A stretch of 64,000 nt of DNA from Planctomycetota bacterium. Lineage in GTDB: Bacteria > Planctomycetota > Planctomycetia > Pirellulales > Lacipirellulaceae. Each line of letters starts with the position of its first letter. Position 1 is the first letter of the stretch. The position numbers and the translations under genes are program-made. Location: NCBI GenBank assembly GCA_029781135.1, contig JAKOXH010000010.1, positions 1 to 64,000 on the forward strand. The letters are read 5' to 3'. The notes below the pieces were generated by a model. That model was not told where the DNA came from. It did not search any database and saw only the letters and a program-made list of their open reading frames with translations. Positions 1 through 7,735 of the stretch are shown here, in pieces.

Positions 1-2
1 AC

Positions 3-188
3 GAACTGAGTTCCATGACCCGCCAGTGTCTCCGCAATCGCCGGATGGGCGAACTTGAAGAACTCTGCGAAGAAATCCACGCCTGGTCGGTCGACGTCAC
101 CGACGCCCAACGCGGCGTCGACTGGCAAATGAAAATCGACGACGCACGCGGCAAGCTAAAATCCGTCTACCCCAAAATCCTGATGTGA
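3..188 (+). CDS. IS630-family transposase, C-terminal fragment (5' cut by window edge)
   Basis: An open frame entering from the left edge encodes 61 residues and stops at TGA 186-188. The ending, with 'RGVDWQMKIDDARGKLKSVY', matches what I know of the C-terminus of IS630-type DDE transposases common in planctomycetes. The DDE catalytic residues would lie upstream, so activity cannot be judged. The gene either belongs to the mobile element or is a separate insertion within it. A terminal inverted repeat should follow shortly after the stop, but none can be proven without the left end. Confidence 0.75.
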   Translation, partial: ELSSMTRQCLRNRRMGELEELCEEIHAWSVDVTDAQRGVDWQMKIDDARGKLKSVYPKILM

Positions 189-274
189 CAAAGCACTAGG
201 CCGGCGTTTGCACAGTCACTTTGCTGCTCGCTAGCGTCGCGGCTGATCTTTGACGCTTGCCTATCGAACGTTCG

Positions 275-718
275 TTACTCGCCGTCCGGACCGTAGCTGT
301 CAGGCACATACTGGTCGCCGGCCAATGGGTCAATGGCGATGTCAAGCTGGCCATGTACGGGATGAAAAGGCTCATAGCGGCAAGCGAGCTGAGGAACCCG
401 AGTCAGGTAATCGTTGGCAATTTGCCACCAGTCAATTCTGTCATGGGCGAGAATTGCCAGGTCATGCCAAACAGGAGCGATGTCGTCGATACTGGGCAGG
501 GCCTCATCGCCAAGCCACTGGGAGAACTCGTACAACGGTGCTTCGTTAAGCGTCCATGAGCCGTCGATGACTCTTGGATGGAGACGAGCGTTCTCAATGC
601 ACTGTCGTGCCCGGTCTTTCCATACTGTTTCTCTAGCGGCGTCGCGATTCAGCCACTTGGCTATCGTCCTCGTTTCTTCATTTGTCCATCGGTCGTTGCG
701 GGTCTGCCTGTCGTTCAT
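275..718 (-). CDS. Small WTNxET-type mobile-element protein
   Basis: A 147-residue protein with a convincing start: GGAGGAAT lies directly before ATG 718. The N-terminal 'RWTNEETRTIAKWL' and the later 'DRIDWWQIANDYL' resemble short acidic phage and conjugative-element proteins that begin with a WTN-x-ET motif and contain a 'W.EIA' helix; this is a family impression, not a proven match. Function is unknown. It is transcribed away from the methyltransferase-helicase. A strong promoter with a perfect palindrome in its spacer lies 50-80 nt upstream, so expression is probably repressor-controlled. Confidence 0.65.
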   Translation of the reverse strand: MNDRQTRNDRWTNEETRTIAKWLNRDAARETVWKDRARQCIENARLHPRVIDGSWTLNEAPLYEFSQWLGDEALPSIDDIAPVWHDLAILAHDRIDWWQIANDYLTRVPQLACRYEPFHPVHGQLDIAIDPLAGDQYVPDSYGPDGE

Positions 719-1074
719 ATTCCTCCACGGTTTCGTTGAGTCCGTCCATCGAATTCACTCAACGACGGCAGAATAGGGCAATTGCCCTACGTTTGTCAAC
801 AAAAAAATGAGTCGTGCGAAAAGAGTAGTTGGTCGATGAGCAATGAACCTCGCTCACAGTCATTCATGTTGATAGCTCTGGCCGACGTTGCCAGTCGTCG
901 GCCTCTTTCGAGTGCGGCCCGCCAAGCAATCGATTTTGTGATGGCAGGTCTAGTGCCGCTCGGCTTCTAATCTCGTCCTTTTTTACAGACATGCCTTTCC
1001 GATTTACTGCAGTCAGCTATCTGCATCTTGAGCAGTCATTCGTGGCAGTTAGCGAGACCATGCTGTAGTCATCC
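719..1074. other. Divergent intergenic region
   Basis: This gap separates the minus-strand WTNxET gene from the plus-strand methyltransferase-helicase. It holds the promoter and operator at 770-799. Beyond position 800 I see no convincing coding sequence, although a 62-codon open frame (782-970) exists. Regulatory sequence for the rightward helicase gene is expected here, but no clear -10/-35 pair was found for it. Confidence 0.5.
770..799 (-). promoter_or_regulatory. Sigma70-type promoter with 16-bp palindromic operator
   Basis: On the minus strand a perfect -35 TTGACA (799-794) is followed after 18 nt by TATTCT (775-770). The spacer contains TAGGGCAATTGCCCTA (774-789), a perfect 16-bp palindrome overlapping the -10 box. 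That layout is typical of a repressor-controlled promoter. The start codon of the WTNxET gene lies about 50 nt downstream. Confidence 0.65.
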
Positions 1075-4000
1075 TTGCTGGTTCAGGAATTATGCAACAC
1101 TGCGGGGCTGCCACGCATATCCCTCTGTATGAGAGATAGGCGAAGCAGGCTGGCGTCACAACGGCCAGAGATTTGCGATTGGCATCGGCGAACGTCGAGT
1201 GACAGCCCGCGGAATCAATTGTTGTTCGATTTCGACAGAGCTGGGATTTCCGGCCTGGAGGTCTCGGCAACCGATAGTCCCTTATCGAAGTTTGCCATTC
1301 GTTTCGCTGTTGCCCTGGAAACGGAACCGTCGGCGGCCTTTAACAATTTGGCTATTCGTAATCTGGCTCAAGAGGTATTCGGAAATGCAGCCGGTCACTC
1401 CCGCGAGGCTTATGATGCGGCGGAAGCAGGGTTCAACATTTACTTGAATCGAATCGGCCGAGATTTTAGCGACACGCGAGCGGCAATCGAGTGGCTCCTG
1501 ACTCAGCAATCCCGATTGCCACGGCAATCTCGACGAGACCAACGGCAGATTGACTATCAGCAGTTCAGCACGCCGCCGGCTCAGGCCCTCGTAGTCGTCA
1601 AGGCCGCGGCCTTGCGGCCTGGTATGTCGGTGCTTGAGCCCAGTGCCGGCACTGGCAACATAGCTGCCTTGGCTCGCCTTGCCGGTGCCCTCGTGGACAC
1701 AAACGAAATCGACTCCCGACGGCGAGAGCTCCTCGCTCTGCAAGAATTCTTGCCAACGGCTTTCGATGCCGAGCGTCTTGATAATCTGCTTTCGGCCGAC
1801 AAGCGTTACGACGCGGTGGTGATGAATCCGCCCTTCTCGGCCACCGGCGGGCGGCTTAACGGTCATAGCACCAGCTTCGGTGCGCGGCATGTCGAGCAGG
1901 CACTCTTGCGGCTCAAACCCGGCGGTCGCCTAGTGGCAATCGTCGGCTGCGGGATGGCGATGGATCGGCCGGCGTTTGAACCGTGGTGGGAAGCCATCGG
2001 CCAGCATTATGACATTCGGGCCAACATCGGCGTCGATGGCCGCCAGTACGCACGGTTCGGCACGAGCTACGACAATCAGATTATCGTCATCGACAACATA
2101 GGCCCGACACGCGACCCGGCCAAGATTATCGTCGGCGACGGATTGTCGATTGTTGCAGCCTACGAAAAACTCAAACCATTAGCAGAGGAGGACGTTTATG
2201 GACGAGTATGTGCAGCAGGTTTACTCGCAGGCAGCTCACGCGATGCGGCGGATGTTTCTAATTGTTCCTTCGCGGGACGAGAACCCAGTGTTGAAGCTGA
2301 TCGCGTTCCTGGTGGCCGACGAGGACGGCGGCATCGACCAGTCGCTGGAAGTGCCAATTTCTCACGGCCAGTGGATTTACTGGAACCAGCTCGTGATGGA
2401 GCAGGAGGACAAACTGATTCAAGCCATGAACGCGGTGATTGCTCGGGAACAAGAGAGCTTTCCCAGATTTCTGACACCCCGGCGGAATTGGGGAGCCAAT
2501 CTGCTGCTGGAGACGCTGGATCAATTCCAGACGATGTAGGCCAGCTTGAGACGAGCGTTGCTCCTCAAGCCGTCGATATTCACGCGGGAACGGTCTTTGC
2601 CGCTTATCGTGTGCAGAAGGCCGTCGTGCGCGGTGCGCAGCCGCACCCGGCCAACGTTGTGGAATCGGCGGCGATGGCCTGCGTCGAGCCGCCTGATGTC
2701 ACGTATCGGCATCATCTGCCGGCCGACGTAATCGCCGAAGGGCGAATCTCAAATCTGCAACTGGAAGATCTAATCTACGCCGGCCAGGCGACGAATGTAT
2801 TGTTACCAGACGGGTCATGCAAAGGACATTGGAATGGCGACGGCACGGGCATCGGCAAGGGCCGCGAAATCTACAGCTTCATCTACAACGAGTTTGCCCA
2901 AGGACGCAAGAAGCACGTCCACATCTCTGCGGCCCATCAATTGAGAGCCGATGCCGTGCGGGATCGCGATGCTCTCGGCCTACCACTGACCATTATCCAC
3001 CAAGCGGACTTCAAACCGGACGAACCAATCGACGGCTCAGCGGGAGTCCTGTTCACAACGTACGGGATGCTCAGTCACAAATTCGACGGCGACCGGCCAC
3101 GGTTTAAGCAGCTTGTCGATTGGTTGGGCAAGGATTTCGACGGCGTCATTGCCTTCGACGAAGCTCACCTTATGAAAAACGCCGCCGCCACGCCGCACGG
3201 CGGCAAGGCGACGACCGCCCACGGCACGCTGCGAGGGAACATGGGTATCGAACTACAACGGCTGTTTCCACTGGCTCGCGTGCGGTACTTCAGTGCGACC
3301 GGAGCAACGGAAGCCCGGCACATGGCGCCTTACGAACGATTGGGACTGTGGGGCGCGGGTGCACCGTTTGCGGATTTCCCGGCGTTTCTAGTGGCGATGG
3401 AGCGGGGCGGCGTGGCCGCGATGGAAATGCTCTGCCGCGATTTGAAAAGCGTCGGCACGTATCTCTCCCGCACGATCAGTTACGGCCCGACGCGGCTGCC
3501 CGACGGCAGCATCGTTCCCAACAGTGCCGTGGAATATGAACCACTCTTGCACCGACTGACTCCTCAAGAGCGTGAACAATACGACCAAATTGCCGATCTA
3601 TGGGCACAGCTTGTCGAGGCGTTTGAAGCGGCCGAAGGAAAAGCAGGCCAGCGGCACGACGTGGCCCGCTGGTCGCAGTTCTACTCGGCCCAGCAGCGAT
3701 TCTTTCTGCAGCTAATGATGGCCTACACGCTGCCCGATTTGATTCCGGCGATGGAGCATGATTTGTGCAACGGCCGCTCGGTAGTGTTGAGCCTGTTTAA
3801 TACCGGCGAAGCCCAAACGGACCGCAAGGTACGGGACGCAAGAGCCAGCGGCATTGAACTGTCGGAGCTGGATTCCACGCCGCGAGAGATGATCGTGCAA
3901 CTTATCGAAAAGCAGTTTCCCCTTTTCCAATATCTTGAAGAACTCGACCCCAAGACTGGCGCCGTTCACCGGCGGCGGATTGAGGATGCGGCCGGCAGCC

Positions 4001-5715
4001 CGGAAATCAACCGCGAGAACCTCGGTCGACAGCAAGAATTGTTGGACAAGGTGGCGGACTTGGATTTTCCCAAAAATCCGCTGGATGCGATTATTTCGCA
4101 CTTCGGCGTGGACAGCGTGGCGGAGATCAGCGGCCGCTCGCACCGCTTCGAGAACGGCAAATACGTTCGTCGCAAACTCTCGGGCGTTCCGCCGCAGAAG
4201 CTCAACGAACATGAGACGCGGTTGTTTCAGCAAGGCCGCAAACGCATCGCGGTCCTCTCGGGGGCCGGCTCGATTGGTATCAGCGTCCATGCCGACAACG
4301 AAGCCCTGAATCAGGATCGGCGGGTGTTCTATGCCTTCCAACTTTCTTGGTCGGCCGATCAGCAGATGCAAGCCTTCGGCCGCGTCCACCGCTCGAACCA
4401 AAGCTCGGCTCCGGTGATTCGCCTTGTGCTGCTTGATTTGGCCGGCCAGAAAAGGCTGGTCAACGCAGTTTCCAAACGCCTGGCGGCGCTGGGAGCACTG
4501 ACCAAGGGCGAACGTCACTCGCTGGCGAGCGACCTGTTTCGACCGGAAGATGTGACCGACGCCTACGGCAAGGCGGCGCTGGCCCGACTGTACTCGCAAA
4601 TCGTTTCCGGCAAGCTCAAGGGGGAAGGGCTTGGTCTTTCGACATTAGAGCGGATGGGAATTCTGAGTGCCGACAAAGCCACCGTCCGCGACAAGTACGC
4701 CAGCGATGTGGAGCGATTCCTGAACCGTATCATGGTCCTGCACGTTGAGGTGCAGAATCGGATTTTTGAACAGTTCTACCGGCGGTATCTGGAAGCGGTC
4801 GAAGCGGCCAAGCGGCAAAGTGCCTTTGATTTCGGCGTCGAGGAGATCCACGCTCATAACTTGCGGCACCTGGCCGAACCAGAAACCCTGTTTGTGGATC
4901 CCGGTTCCGGTGCTCGCACGATGCTGCACGAACTGGAAGGTGAGGTCGATGTGGTGCGACACGATTTCGAGTCGGTCGCGGCCAATTGCAGGCTGGGCTT
5001 CTACCGCAATCGGCAGAGCCGCCGGGTATACGGCGTCAGCGAACACTGGGACGGCCAAGTGAGCGAAGTCTATCTGACGGCGGTCAAAGGTCCACGGCGA
5101 GGTCTGGAGTATCGTGAGCTGTCTGCGAAGTACGAGCCGGTGGAGTCAAATGAAGCCCGCGCTTGGTGGGAAGTCGAGTATGTCAACACGCCGGCTCGCG
5201 AGCCGCAACGGTTTCACATTTTGAGTGGAGCAATTTTTCCGATTTATGACAAGGTGATGGGTTCGTCGGGAATCCAGAGCGTTAAAATCGCGCGGGCGAT
5301 TCTCGCCAACGGTCAGGCACTGGTGGGCCTGAACCTGAGTCCCGCGGACGTACCGCAAGTCAAGCAGCGGCTGGGAATCGGTACGCCACTGGCTGAAGCC
5401 TCGCCCGCAGAGATTCTCGACCTCGTGGCCGGTGGCTCATTGATTGAATTGGATAACGGTTGGCGATTGACCACGGCGCGCATCTCGGGCGATTACGTTC
5501 TGGAATTGGTTCTGGGCGGCGTACCGGCGAATCGCCGGGAGCTCGAAGGCTACGGCCTCTCGGAGGAAATCATCCACTACAAGCGCCGCTGGTTTGTCAT
5601 CAAAGAGGATGCTTTGGAAATGCTCACCGTACTGCTTCCCAAGCGGCGGCCGATCAGAGATCTGACGGCTGAAACGCCAGCGGCGGATGAGAATGTCGGC
5701 GACGAATCAGCATGA
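1075..5715 (+). CDS. Bifunctional N6-adenine methyltransferase / Strawberry-notch-type helicase
   Basis: A 1546-codon frame. The methyltransferase domain has the SAM-binding motif 'VLEPSAGTGN' (186-195) and the catalytic NPPF (251-254). The helicase domain has 'GDGTGIGKG' (588-596), DEAH (695-698) and a motif VI 'GRVHRSNQ' near 1102-1109. The 'ESAAMA' and 'LIYAGQ' segments before the Walker motif are typical of Strawberry-notch proteins, found fused to methyltransferases on conjugative elements; their role there is not settled, with DNA modification or anti-restriction being inferences. The annotated start is TTG without a good ribosome site, and the first ~45 residues look non-native. Residues ~375-488 are compositionally odd because a separate gene occupies that DNA in another frame. 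Confidence 0.85.
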   Translation: MLVQELCNTAGLPRISLCMRDRRSRLASQRPEICDWHRRTSSDSPRNQLLFDFDRAGISGLEVSATDSPLSKFAIRFAVALETEPSAAFNNLAIRNLAQEVFGNAAGHSREAYDAAEAGFNIYLNRIGRDFSDTRAAIEWLLTQQSRLPRQSRRDQRQIDYQQFSTPPAQALVVVKAAALRPGMSVLEPSAGTGNIAALARLAGALVDTNEIDSRRRELLALQEFLPTAFDAERLDNLLSADKRYDAVVMNPPFSATGGRLNGHSTSFGARHVEQALLRLKPGGRLVAIVGCGMAMDRPAFEPWWEAIGQHYDIRANIGVDGRQYARFGTSYDNQIIVIDNIGPTRDPAKIIVGDGLSIVAAYEKLKPLAEEDVYGRVCAAGLLAGSSRDAADVSNCSFAGREPSVEADRVPGGRRGRRHRPVAGSANFSRPVDLLEPARDGAGGQTDSSHERGDCSGTRELSQISDTPAELGSQSAAGDAGSIPDDVGQLETSVAPQAVDIHAGTVFAAYRVQKAVVRGAQPHPANVVESAAMACVEPPDVTYRHHLPADVIAEGRISNLQLEDLIYAGQATNVLLPDGSCKGHWNGDGTGIGKGREIYSFIYNEFAQGRKKHVHISAAHQLRADAVRDRDALGLPLTIIHQADFKPDEPIDGSAGVLFTTYGMLSHKFDGDRPRFKQLVDWLGKDFDGVIAFDEAHLMKNAAATPHGGKATTAHGTLRGNMGIELQRLFPLARVRYFSATGATEARHMAPYERLGLWGAGAPFADFPAFLVAMERGGVAAMEMLCRDLKSVGTYLSRTISYGPTRLPDGSIVPNSAVEYEPLLHRLTPQEREQYDQIADLWAQLVEAFEAAEGKAGQRHDVARWSQFYSAQQRFFLQLMMAYTLPDLIPAMEHDLCNGRSVVLSLFNTGEAQTDRKVRDARASGIELSELDSTPREMIVQLIEKQFPLFQYLEELDPKTGAVHRRRIEDAAGSPEINRENLGRQQELLDKVADLDFPKNPLDAIISHFGVDSVAEISGRSHRFENGKYVRRKLSGVPPQKLNEHETRLFQQGRKRIAVLSGAGSIGISVHADNEALNQDRRVFYAFQLSWSADQQMQAFGRVHRSNQSSAPVIRLVLLDLAGQKRLVNAVSKRLAALGALTKGERHSLASDLFRPEDVTDAYGKAALARLYSQIVSGKLKGEGLGLSTLERMGILSADKATVRDKYASDVERFLNRIMVLHVEVQNRIFEQFYRRYLEAVEAAKRQSAFDFGVEEIHAHNLRHLAEPETLFVDPGSGARTMLHELEGEVDVVRHDFESVAANCRLGFYRNRQSRRVYGVSEHWDGQVSEVYLTAVKGPRRGLEYRELSAKYEPVESNEARAWWEVEYVNTPAREPQRFHILSGAIFPIYDKVMGSSGIQSVKIARAILANGQALVGLNLSPADVPQVKQRLGIGTPLAEASPAEILDLVAGGSLIELDNGWRLTTARISGDYVLELVLGGVPANRRELEGYGLSEEIIHYKRRWFVIKEDALEMLTVLLPKRRPIRDLTAETPAADENVGDESA
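2186..2191 (+). promoter_or_regulatory. Ribosome-binding site of the nested gene
   Basis: AGGAGG lies six bases before ATG 2198, inside the coding frame of the methyltransferase-helicase. Its quality and spacing are the main evidence that the out-of-frame 113-codon ORF is translated. Confidence 0.7.
2198..2539 (+). CDS. Small protein encoded out of frame within the methyltransferase-helicase gene
   Basis: A 113-residue ORF in the +1 frame relative to the surrounding gene. It has an ideal AGGAGG ribosome site, a strong G/C preference at third codon positions and natural-looking composition (for example 'MFLIVPSRDEN', 'GQWIYWNQLV'). The overlapping host frame translates to an Arg/Gly/Ser-rich stretch that looks like a shadow. 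The gene fits exactly between the methyltransferase and helicase domains. I do not recognise its family. Either the gene was inserted without breaking the host frame, or methyltransferase and helicase are separate genes flanking it. Confidence 0.75.
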   Translation: MDEYVQQVYSQAAHAMRRMFLIVPSRDENPVLKLIAFLVADEDGGIDQSLEVPISHGQWIYWNQLVMEQEDKLIQAMNAVIAREQESFPRFLTPRRNWGANLLLETLDQFQTM

Positions 5716-5761
5716 GGCCGGCGAGCGTGTGCTTGTCGAACCTCACGTTGTAACCTGCTGC

Positions 5762-6400
5762 TTAGAACAATCCGCGCTGCGATGGCGCCCCAGCATTGCC
5801 TGTTGGTTGAACTTGCTTCGCAGCTGCCTCGGCTTGCCACTCCAAGCACAGTTCCTGCAGCCGGCGAGCTTCCTCGTCAGCTAGCTCACGGAGCAAGCAC
5901 TCCGTTTCGGTTCGCCACGCTAACAGGTATGGCTCGCCCATCTCTGGTTCGCAGTCACAGCCTGTGCCGATCACATGGGCCGGACGAACGTCAAGGATCG
6001 CTTGCCACATGTCGGAACTGACTGAGAACACTCGACCGACGGGAATTTCCAGCATGTCCAGTTCCTCGGCCTCGTTCCACTGGTCGAGCCACAAGCCGCG
6101 CGGGGCGCGGCCGAGGAGCTTTTCGTAAGCCTGCAGCCGGCCGGCCGCCGAGAGGAGCGAATCGTCTTCCGCCTCGGCTACCGACTGACCGATCGGCTGA
6201 TCAGAAGTATCCGGCGGCCTGACTCGTGACGAACCTGCGGGCGTGGAAGTCCATTCCTCGGTCTGGCGATTTCTGGACTGCCATTCCACTTCGCACCGCA
6301 GATCGTCCACGGCCGAGACCAGCACTTTGATCTGCTCCGTCACCGCTTCGATGGCCGACAGCATATCATCAAGCGTCGCACGCCGCGCTGGCGAGGTCAT
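5762..6400 (-). CDS. Hypothetical mobile-element protein with N-terminal helical region
   Basis: A 212-residue protein, last gene of a minus-strand series. Residues ~1-45 are heptad-like ('MLSAIEAVTEQIKVLV'), suggesting a short coiled coil, followed by a Ser/Pro/Thr-rich linker and an acidic, Trp- and Leu-rich C-terminal half. Its ATG overlaps the stop of the preceding 72-residue gene by four bases, implying translational coupling. It is convergent with the methyltransferase-helicase, with 46 bp between the stops. No family recognised. Confidence 0.65.
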   Translation of the reverse strand: MTSPARRATLDDMLSAIEAVTEQIKVLVSAVDDLRCEVEWQSRNRQTEEWTSTPAGSSRVRPPDTSDQPIGQSVAEAEDDSLLSAAGRLQAYEKLLGRAPRGLWLDQWNEAEELDMLEIPVGRVFSVSSDMWQAILDVRPAHVIGTGCDCEPEMGEPYLLAWRTETECLLRELADEEARRLQELCLEWQAEAAAKQVQPTGNAGAPSQRGLF

Positions 6401-6615
6401 GCGTCACCTCCTGAGCGGACGACGACGCTCCTGCAAAAGTAGCGAACGATTTTCGAACGGGCAGCTTCATCCAGAACTTCTGGTTCCATGAGCTGCGGCG
6501 GCGAGCGACCAGCATCCATCTGATAAAGTAACGCTGCCGCCAGAATGCCGGCCACTTCTATCTTCTGGGCGCGCAGTGCCGTACACATCTTGTTCCAAAG
6601 CGAAGTTGTATCCAT
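6397..6615 (-). CDS. Small hypothetical protein (72 aa)
   Basis: ATG 6615 is preferred over an upstream in-frame ATG because AAGGAA lies about seven bases upstream. The protein begins 'MDTTSLWNKMCTALRAQKIE' and is mostly helical in character, without a recognisable domain. The last codons overlap the start of the 212-residue gene (ATGA), so the two are probably co-translated. It belongs to the same minus-strand set as the DUF932 gene, but a 468-bp non-coding stretch separates it from the zinc-ribbon gene upstream. Confidence 0.6.
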   Translation of the reverse strand: MDTTSLWNKMCTALRAQKIEVAGILAAALLYQMDAGRSPPQLMEPEVLDEAARSKIVRYFCRSVVVRSGGDA

Positions 6616-7083
6616 AGCAGTTCCTTTCTTGGGCAAGTCGATAGCACAGTTTGAAAACCTTGCGGCACACGCCACCGGTCTCGATAGCTCGCCGCAAGCG
6701 GCAAACCTGGGAGACGTTGTGCCAGTTCAACTACCCAAATAAAGTTCTGCAAAGAACGGCTTAAGCGACCAACAGGCGGAGCATCGCCTGGTTCGTTACT
6801 TGTCACCTGCCTTCGTCGGCCTGTCATCGTCGGGGCTCGCCCTGTGAGGCCGACAGGCCCTTGGCCCCGACGATGATGGGCCGCACGAAGGCCAGTCGCT
6901 CGGCATTCTGTTCACTCCCGCGGCCCGCTGCCGCGCCTCATCCGAAGACCTGCCTTTGTTGGCCCGATTCGCTCGGGGCTCGTCCGCTGCCCGACGATCA
7001 AAAACTCGTCTCATCAACAGACGAAAGATTGCCCGCTCCTTTCCGGCGGGCCTGGAATGAAACCTAAACCGTAAACTGTTCCA
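6616..7083. other. Non-coding stretch with long palindrome
   Basis: No convincing gene in 468 bp between two minus-strand genes. The 73-codon minus frame at 6796-7017 is Arg/Pro-rich and lacks a ribosome site. A minus frame from a TTG at 6730 has plausible codon choice for about 35 residues ('LNWHNVSQVCRLRRAI') and may be a decayed gene start. The main feature is the palindrome at 6807-6895. Confidence 0.45.
6807..6895. repeat. Long imperfect palindrome with competing internal stem
   Basis: Left arm about 6810-6836 pairs with right arm 6864-6891. The inner 12 bp (CATCGTCGGGGC, 6825-6836, with 6864-6875) are perfect; the outer part has two G-T wobbles and a one-base bulge. The loop contains GACAGGCC (6852-6859), which is complementary to GGCCTGTC (6818-6825) in the outer left arm, so two mutually exclusive structures are possible. 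It could be a structured RNA, a transfer or replication site, or a relic transposon end. Confidence 0.6.
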
Positions 7084-7263
7084 TCATCGCTGCTCGACCT
7101 GCTCCTGCTGGCTGATGATCTGCACTTCCTGATCGTCGTAGCGAAAGTGCAAAGCACATTCGCCGCAGCAAGCTGTCGGCCATCGGCCGCTACAGTCAAC
7201 GCCAACGAGATCATCGGCAACCTCGACCGCCGCGCCACAGCGCGGACAGGGGACAAACCGCAT
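7084..7263 (-). CDS. Small zinc-ribbon-like protein (59 aa)
   Basis: ATG 7263 is chosen because GGAAAGGAG lies just upstream; the longer frame from 7311 has no such signal. The protein starts 'MRFVPCPRCGAAVEV' and carries a second cysteine cluster 'CCGEC' at residues 32-36. This CPxC...CxxC arrangement suggests one zinc-binding ribbon. Such proteins often bind nucleic acid or act as small adaptors, but no specific role is supported. It is part of the minus-strand operon headed by the DUF932 gene. Confidence 0.65.
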   Translation of the reverse strand: MRFVPCPRCGAAVEVADDLVGVDCSGRWPTACCGECALHFRYDDQEVQIISQQEQVEQR

Positions 7264-7396
7264 CTTGGTACTCCTTTCCAGCGACAGCATGTCGCCACAA
7301 GACGGTTCCAACCTTGAACCAAATAAGAACGAGAGGTCCGGCGGTGCAAATGCCTTCCAATAAAACCTCTCGCATCCAGCAAGCGAGCATCACTTC

Positions 7397-7678
7397 CTAG
7401 TAAGGAAGATCCTCGCTCTGCTTGCTGCCTGCCGCCTGACCATTGGCCGACTGGCCATGCTGGAAGATCCAGATATGGGCCTGATCGACCACCTTGGCCA
7501 CCAGCGGCAGGTCGTCGCGACCAAAGCTGTCGCTGGACTTCCACTGTTCCCCGTCGCGGTAGATCCGCTGCAGGGTCACATTGTGGCGAATCGCGCCCTC
7601 CTTGGTTTCATTCTCCCAAATGGCGGCCTTGATCCGCCCCAGCCGCACTTCATGCACTGGCTTGTTTCCATTTGACAT
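7397..7678 (-). CDS. Conserved small mobile-element protein ('KPVHEVRLGRIKAAIW' type)
   Basis: A 93-residue protein. ATG 7678 has AGGAG at nine bases; an upstream GTG (7684) is too close. The opening 'KPVHEVRLGRIKAAIWENE' and later 'SFGRDDLPLVAKVVDQAHIWI' are, in my recollection, a recurrent small protein of planctomycete genomes and mobile loci with unknown function. Alternating beta-type segments suggest a small beta-rich fold such as a single-strand nucleic-acid binder, but this is inference. It sits between the DUF932 gene and the zinc-ribbon gene in one transcription unit. Confidence 0.75.
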   Translation of the reverse strand: MSNGNKPVHEVRLGRIKAAIWENETKEGAIRHNVTLQRIYRDGEQWKSSDSFGRDDLPLVAKVVDQAHIWIFQHGQSANGQAAGSKQSEDLPY

Positions 7679-7735
7679 AACCACATTCTCCTTTCATCAA
7701 AAAAGTAAACACAAACGAACGACAACAACGAACAC

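Noticed and set aside
3712..4599. 295-codon minus-strand frame
   Set aside because: Antisense of the helicase domain, with shadow-type composition.
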